The translations under genes were made by a program, and so were the position numbers. A stretch of DNA of 64,000 bases from Solen grandis (taxonomy: Eukaryota > Mollusca > Bivalvia > Adapedonta > Solenidae). Under the pieces are notes generated by a model. It saw nothing but the letters and a program-made list of their open reading frames with translations. It was not told the DNA's origin and ran no database searches. The DNA is taken from positions 4,411,136-4,475,135 of the forward strand of contig CM037792.1 of the NCBI GenBank assembly GCA_021229015.1. The letters run 5' to 3'. Positions 59,830-64,000 of the stretch are shown here, in pieces (position 1 is the stretch's first letter; every line of letters begins with the position of its first letter).

Positions 59830-61660
59830 CCTGTACCCGGCTACAGCATTATGAAGGTCACTGTGTTGCTATCCACACGCAACGCTAATATTGATGACCG
59901 GTGGGTTGGTCCAAATGCTGTGAAAGGATAAAACTAACATTATTTCTTTAGGCTAGATATGAACTGCAATATGAAGAAATTTAAATAAAATCATACAGTA
60001 AATCACAAATTACACTTGATAATTTATTTTATTTCTCGAACGTAACGTCAAAAACGAGTTTATCTTATATTAGTTTTTCTGACGGCAATATTATCAAGAA
60101 TGCATTCCATAGTAAATAACCCTGAAGAATGAAACTTAGTATATAATGTACCTATATATTTCGCCATTTTTCTGTTGTGCTTGAAAGTGTAAACTTCCTT
60201 TACTTAGATACATAAAACTAACAATCTATCCTACTTGAATAGAAGGAAAAAAGGTGTGCTTTGGAACAAATGAAGGGCGACAGACATGAAAATATAACCT
60301 CACAGCAATAATAACCACAAAGTACCCTAACAATATGCTTTTGAAAAATGAAGCAATCGCTAGCTAAATGCAGAGAGCCTGTCTGTGCTCGAAAATGCGA
60401 TATGCAGAGAAACCTCCCGTGCACAAATTAAACCGAAAGTAGGCGGATGTTAAGAAATTTATAGAAATATCGGTCAAATTATTGGTATCTTCTTGAAAAA
60501 TGTAAATAAAAGATATACATATGATGCTTATTTTTTTAACAAAACCAACGCAATAACTCGTTTAAGTCTGTAGGAAGTGTCGAGAATCACTAAACTGTTT
60601 GTCCGATTTTCGGAGCTCAGTCGTTGAGAATTGAAAAGTTGACATTCATATACACAGCAAAGATAGCCCTCCTTCCATAGCGCATTTTGTTTAAGGCAGA
60701 TTATAAATGTAAAGAGCCAAACTCCGCCGCAGTAGTTACCTCCCCTAACAGTTGTGGAGTTTGGATGCCGTTATAGCAATTTCTGCAGAGAAACCGCCGA
60801 TATGGTTATGCACCGTGAATTTAAAACGATACTTCTTTTAATATTTTGGATAAAAAAAGAAACGATATATCAGATATGTTACAGACAACATGATATTCAG
60901 GTGAAAACTATCATTATATTAAAGAAATATTTCGAACTGATTCCCATATTGTAAAAAATATCTAGAAAAATCAAAGGTGCTAAAACAAATCTTGACAGGC
61001 ACCATTTATCACAAAAATACGTAATTTGCATATTCCGTATATCGTCAATTTTCTGACATTTTCCATAGATCTTCCGTATGTCTCCGTTAACGAATCACGA
61101 GTTCATAAATTGATGACGTAAGAGATAAACAAATAGACTGTCCTCGGGAATACCAGTCTAAAAAGTAAACAATGGGAGTATTTTGACATTCATCCAAAAT
61201 ACTAAATTGCATAATTTGATCAACATTTTCAATGTGTTTAATTGTTATTTTACAGCAGATATTTGCACATTTGTACCATTTGTGTCAGTCTACAATATGT
61301 CAATGTTATTTATATTTTCTTTTTCATAAAAATTGAATCATTATGAGATTTATTAGGCCTTTAAACATGCTTTTGAAGATTTCACCGCTTGAGCCTGAGA
61401 TAGACTCAGGGGGGTGAGGAACCAGGCAAAATGCGTCCTGGTTCATGCACAGCATAGTAATTCAACTTAATGGATAAGAGAGAACCATCTATTGTTCTCG
61501 AGTGTACCGTGGTCTTTCACAACAGAGTTCCAGATCGTTCCCCATTTGGGCAAACATCTTTCTAGACCAACACAAACGCAAAATTTTGGTAGAATAAAAG
61601 TGTTTTCAAAACGACAAAAGTAAAATAGTTAGATTTTCGATTCATTTCCCAAAAGATTTA
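59830..61660. other. Unique AT-rich sequence
   Basis: No gene recognised. A local inverted repeat CCAAACTCC / GGAGTTTGG (about 60717-60765) is present. Short open frames, for instance 60754-60954, have no recognisable domain. Confidence 0.4.
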
Positions 61661-61664
61661 GTTT

Positions 61665-62100
61665 AGTTCACCTGAGCACGGCGAGCTATTTGGATGGCAT
61701 TGTCGTCAATATTTTGTTTGTGAGCATTCTAGAAGTTACAGTGTTAATCCAATCTTAACTAAACCTTGTCAGAATGTTTGCGTGCATATAAACTTGGATA
61801 TCCGAGTTCGAAACCGGGTCACTTAGGGTCAAATAGTAAGTCATTAGGTTGAATTCCTTAAAAAACATTAGGAACACCGTAAAGGCCACATTTTAGCTTA
61901 ATGTTCAAAATACTTGGTCAGACTGTCTGCATAAAATCTTGGAAAATTTCGAAACTGGGTTATGTGCGATGAAAAAGTATGTCACAGTGTTAAATCCGTG
62001 AAAAAAATGTGAACACCCTAGTGACCACATTTTTTGCCCACTCTTCACAGAATTTAGTCAAAATATTTGTCTTGTCCTGAATTTACATCGTGTTCCTGGA
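61665..62100 (+). repeat. Decayed AGTTCACCTGAGC-family element
   Basis: Opens AGTTCACCTGAGCACGGCG and carries two to three worn monomers (AGAATGTTTG, CGAAACTGGGTTATGTGCG, GTGAACACCCTAG) of the type at 15335-16503. It lacks the 3' end. Confidence 0.65.
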
Positions 62101-62109
62101 AGTTTTAAC

Positions 62110-63688
62110 CTTCCAAAAGTCCTTAACTTTGAAATAGAAAGGCAAACATACTAATTATCTTAAATGATCAAATACGTCGTCGAATTTCTACATGCGATCG
62201 GTTAATATCAATATAAGCTCATATCTAAAGTTTCATCATAATTACATTTTTTAATTTATATAAAAAAAAGTCATCTTAAATTATACCATATACAATATGT
62301 AATTATTCTTTATCCTATAATGCATTAATGAATATTTCCGTAACTGGAAACTCTCTTTTACACAAAGTCCTACATAGTGTATTATCAAATTTCATGCATA
62401 TACATTTGTACATGTATATCCCTACATTGTTGGTCAAATATTTCTGTTGTTATGTTTTTAGCATGATAACTCAAAATCTATAAACTAAATGGAACAAGAT
62501 ACCGTTTATATTCCCTTTATTAGTCAACGATGCGACACAATGACACAAAAACAGCAACAAGCTTTTACCATTTTACCAGAAAGTTAGCAACATAAATATC
62601 ATATTAGGTATGCAAGGGGAGGAGGTTGGTTTGGAGTTGGTGAACGACTGAGTAAATTGCGTTCCGATGCTAGGTGCCACCATCACAGTGACTAAACGAA
62701 CTGATCCCAAACCGGACATTGCGACTGGATTTCAGTGTCCGCCATTTCATGAACACGGATCGGCTTCGAAAAGTGTTTTTATTTTGTATATATTAAAACA
62801 AAAGCAGGTAAATCTTTATGTAAGCATTAAATAAGCATTTGAAGTAAAATTGCGCGTAACCAGTACTGTGTTTTACGATTACCACAACACTTGGTTTCAT
62901 TATGATGTTAAGCATGCTCCTTATGTTTTAAGAGTTTTTACAGGTAAAGATATATAATATTTATTTATACCTTTGTTACATTTCATGGTAACCAACTATT
63001 AAGAACTAAAAACATTTCATTGAAAGCAAGGGTTGAAAATATGGCGACTGTACCTTTCACGCAAGTGATTTTGTTCCTCGCTTGCGATATTATGTGATAC
63101 ACTATTGTCATTTCTTGAAGAAGGGTATCCGAAGCATGCAAAACAGCCTTCTCGCTGGTAGACCACGTGCGATCAAAAATATGGGGGATGAATTATAAAA
63201 CCTACACTTTGTACTTGATTTGAAGCAGTTTATGGATAAAGATACTTCACCTATAACCTTTTGATCAGTGCGTGTTTAAAAAAAATCACAAATGTTTGAT
63301 TCTAGAGAGCAAATACAAGGGCCATAACTCATTACAAACTTGGCCGATATCAGCCAAGAATTCCAAAAACTGAATATGCTTGAGTGTAAACATAGATTTT
63401 TTTCTTCAATTCTCCGGTTTTCAAGGGCCGTAACTCAACAAATATTTTTCAAATATCTGTCATAATTAAACTTGTGATTTCATGTTTTTAGTACATAGTA
63501 ACCTTCAAAACCTTTAAGTGTATTTGAAGACATATGGTCAAAATGGATCGAAATTTGAATTGACCATACAGTATTAAAATGTTTGCACTAGAAAATGAAA
63601 ATGCACATGCAACTACATCCTAATTTACACCTTCTATGAACACCTTAAGAATGTGTGCCTAGAATTGACATCTGAAAATTTGGTAGCG
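62110..63688. other. Unique sequence with no recognised gene
   Basis: No exon, tRNA or repeat terminus identified. The segment 62600-62790 is less AT-rich than its surroundings and might be a gene-proximal region, but no start codon or splice pattern stands out. Confidence 0.35.
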
Positions 63689-63721
63689 GACGTCCACTGG
63701 CACTAGAACCGCAGAAATACC

Positions 63722-63766
<45 letters not shown>

Positions 63767-63883
63767 TATTGTTTCAATATTCAGTGAAGAAGAACGAAAC
63801 CTATTTTGGAATTACACATGTCTTATTAATCAAGTTTCCAAAATGTGTGGAAAGACTGCGGTTCTAGCGCCAGTGCAGACGTC
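63689..63883. mobile_element. 195-bp inverted-repeat element with internal poly-C
   Basis: Left end GACGTCCACTGGCACTAGAA then CCGCAG; right end, read on the minus strand, GACGTCTGCACTGGCGCTAG then AACCGCAG. The arms match over about 26 bp with one mismatch and a 2-base indel. The interior holds 43 consecutive C (63723-63765) and an AT-rich segment. No target duplication was identified. Confidence 0.65.
63723..63765. repeat. 43-base poly-C tract
   Basis: An uninterrupted C homopolymer. On the minus strand it is poly-G, able to form G-quadruplexes; its assembled length is unlikely to be exact. Confidence 0.9.
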
Positions 63884-64000
63884 AACTCCAGTGTCAATAT
63901 TGACGTCATCATCGTCGAATACCCCCGGCTGACTTATTCCGTTTCACTACATGATATCAGTCGTGGGGAAATAGGCACGCAAATCGTCATAATACAGTAG
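63884..64000. other. Window end, no gene seen
   Basis: Contains the palindrome GTCAATATTGAC running into TGACGTCA, a consensus cAMP-response element, near 63894-63910. No gene is visible to connect it to. Confidence 0.35.

Noticed and set aside
60754..60954. 66-codon open frame
   Set aside because: AT-rich, no domain, no splice or promoter context.

Overview
This window is eukaryotic, AT-rich and mostly non-coding. It most likely comes from a bivalve mollusc, perhaps a venerid-type clam. That is an inference from several interspersed repeat families that, from general knowledge, are typical of bivalve genomes: elements opening with AGCTCACCTGAGC and closing with a GGCCCTCTTGTT tail, TATGTCTCCC-type elements, tRNA-headed SINEs, and Helitron/Helentron-like elements with internal tandem repeats. 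It is supported by a spliced gene whose protein resembles animal CXorf38. No prokaryotic operon structure, CRISPR array or intact viral genome is visible. A run of exactly 100 N (41752-41851) marks an assembly gap.

Layout. 1-6700: repeats, a decayed LINE reverse-transcriptase tail (minus strand), a possible CCAAT/TATA promoter with a tiny first exon near 2 kb, and a clean piggyBac-type MITE (3763-3996). 6790-9527: the best single-copy gene, two exons of a CXorf38-like protein; exon 2 carries an R-N-x3-H motif of HEPN ribonucleases, and the intron holds repeats and a SINE. 9.6-18.1 kb: repeat elements built from internal tandem monomers. 18.16-29.02 kb: a higher-order array of five head-to-tail Helitron/Helentron-like units ending in three tandem 3'-terminal hairpins. 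29-41 kb: further repeats, a Tigger/pogo-type element with 24-bp terminal inverted repeats (35852-37127), SINE heads, and a 76-bp MITE with 9-bp target duplications (41319-41394).

42.1-59.7 kb: three tandem copies (about 6.3-6.7 kb each) of a gene for an unrecognised secreted, cysteine-rich protein. Four exons are inferred, all joined by phase-1 introns: signal peptide, cysteine-rich exon, exon with two N-glycosylation sequons, and terminal exon. Each copy as assembled carries a different lesion (missing exon 1 and rewritten C-terminus; frameshifts and truncated exon 3; one-base frameshift in exon 2). The locus is therefore either decaying or affected by single-base assembly errors. A MITE inserted into its own inverted relative lies upstream of exon 1 in copies 2 and 3.

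59.7-64 kb: a tRNA-Thr-like sequence, mostly featureless AT-rich DNA, a decayed repeat, and a 195-bp inverted-repeat element containing a 43-base poly-C tract (63689-63883).

No computation was possible. Family names for repeats rest on termini and target duplications read by eye. Exon limits rest on splice consensus and reading-phase agreement.
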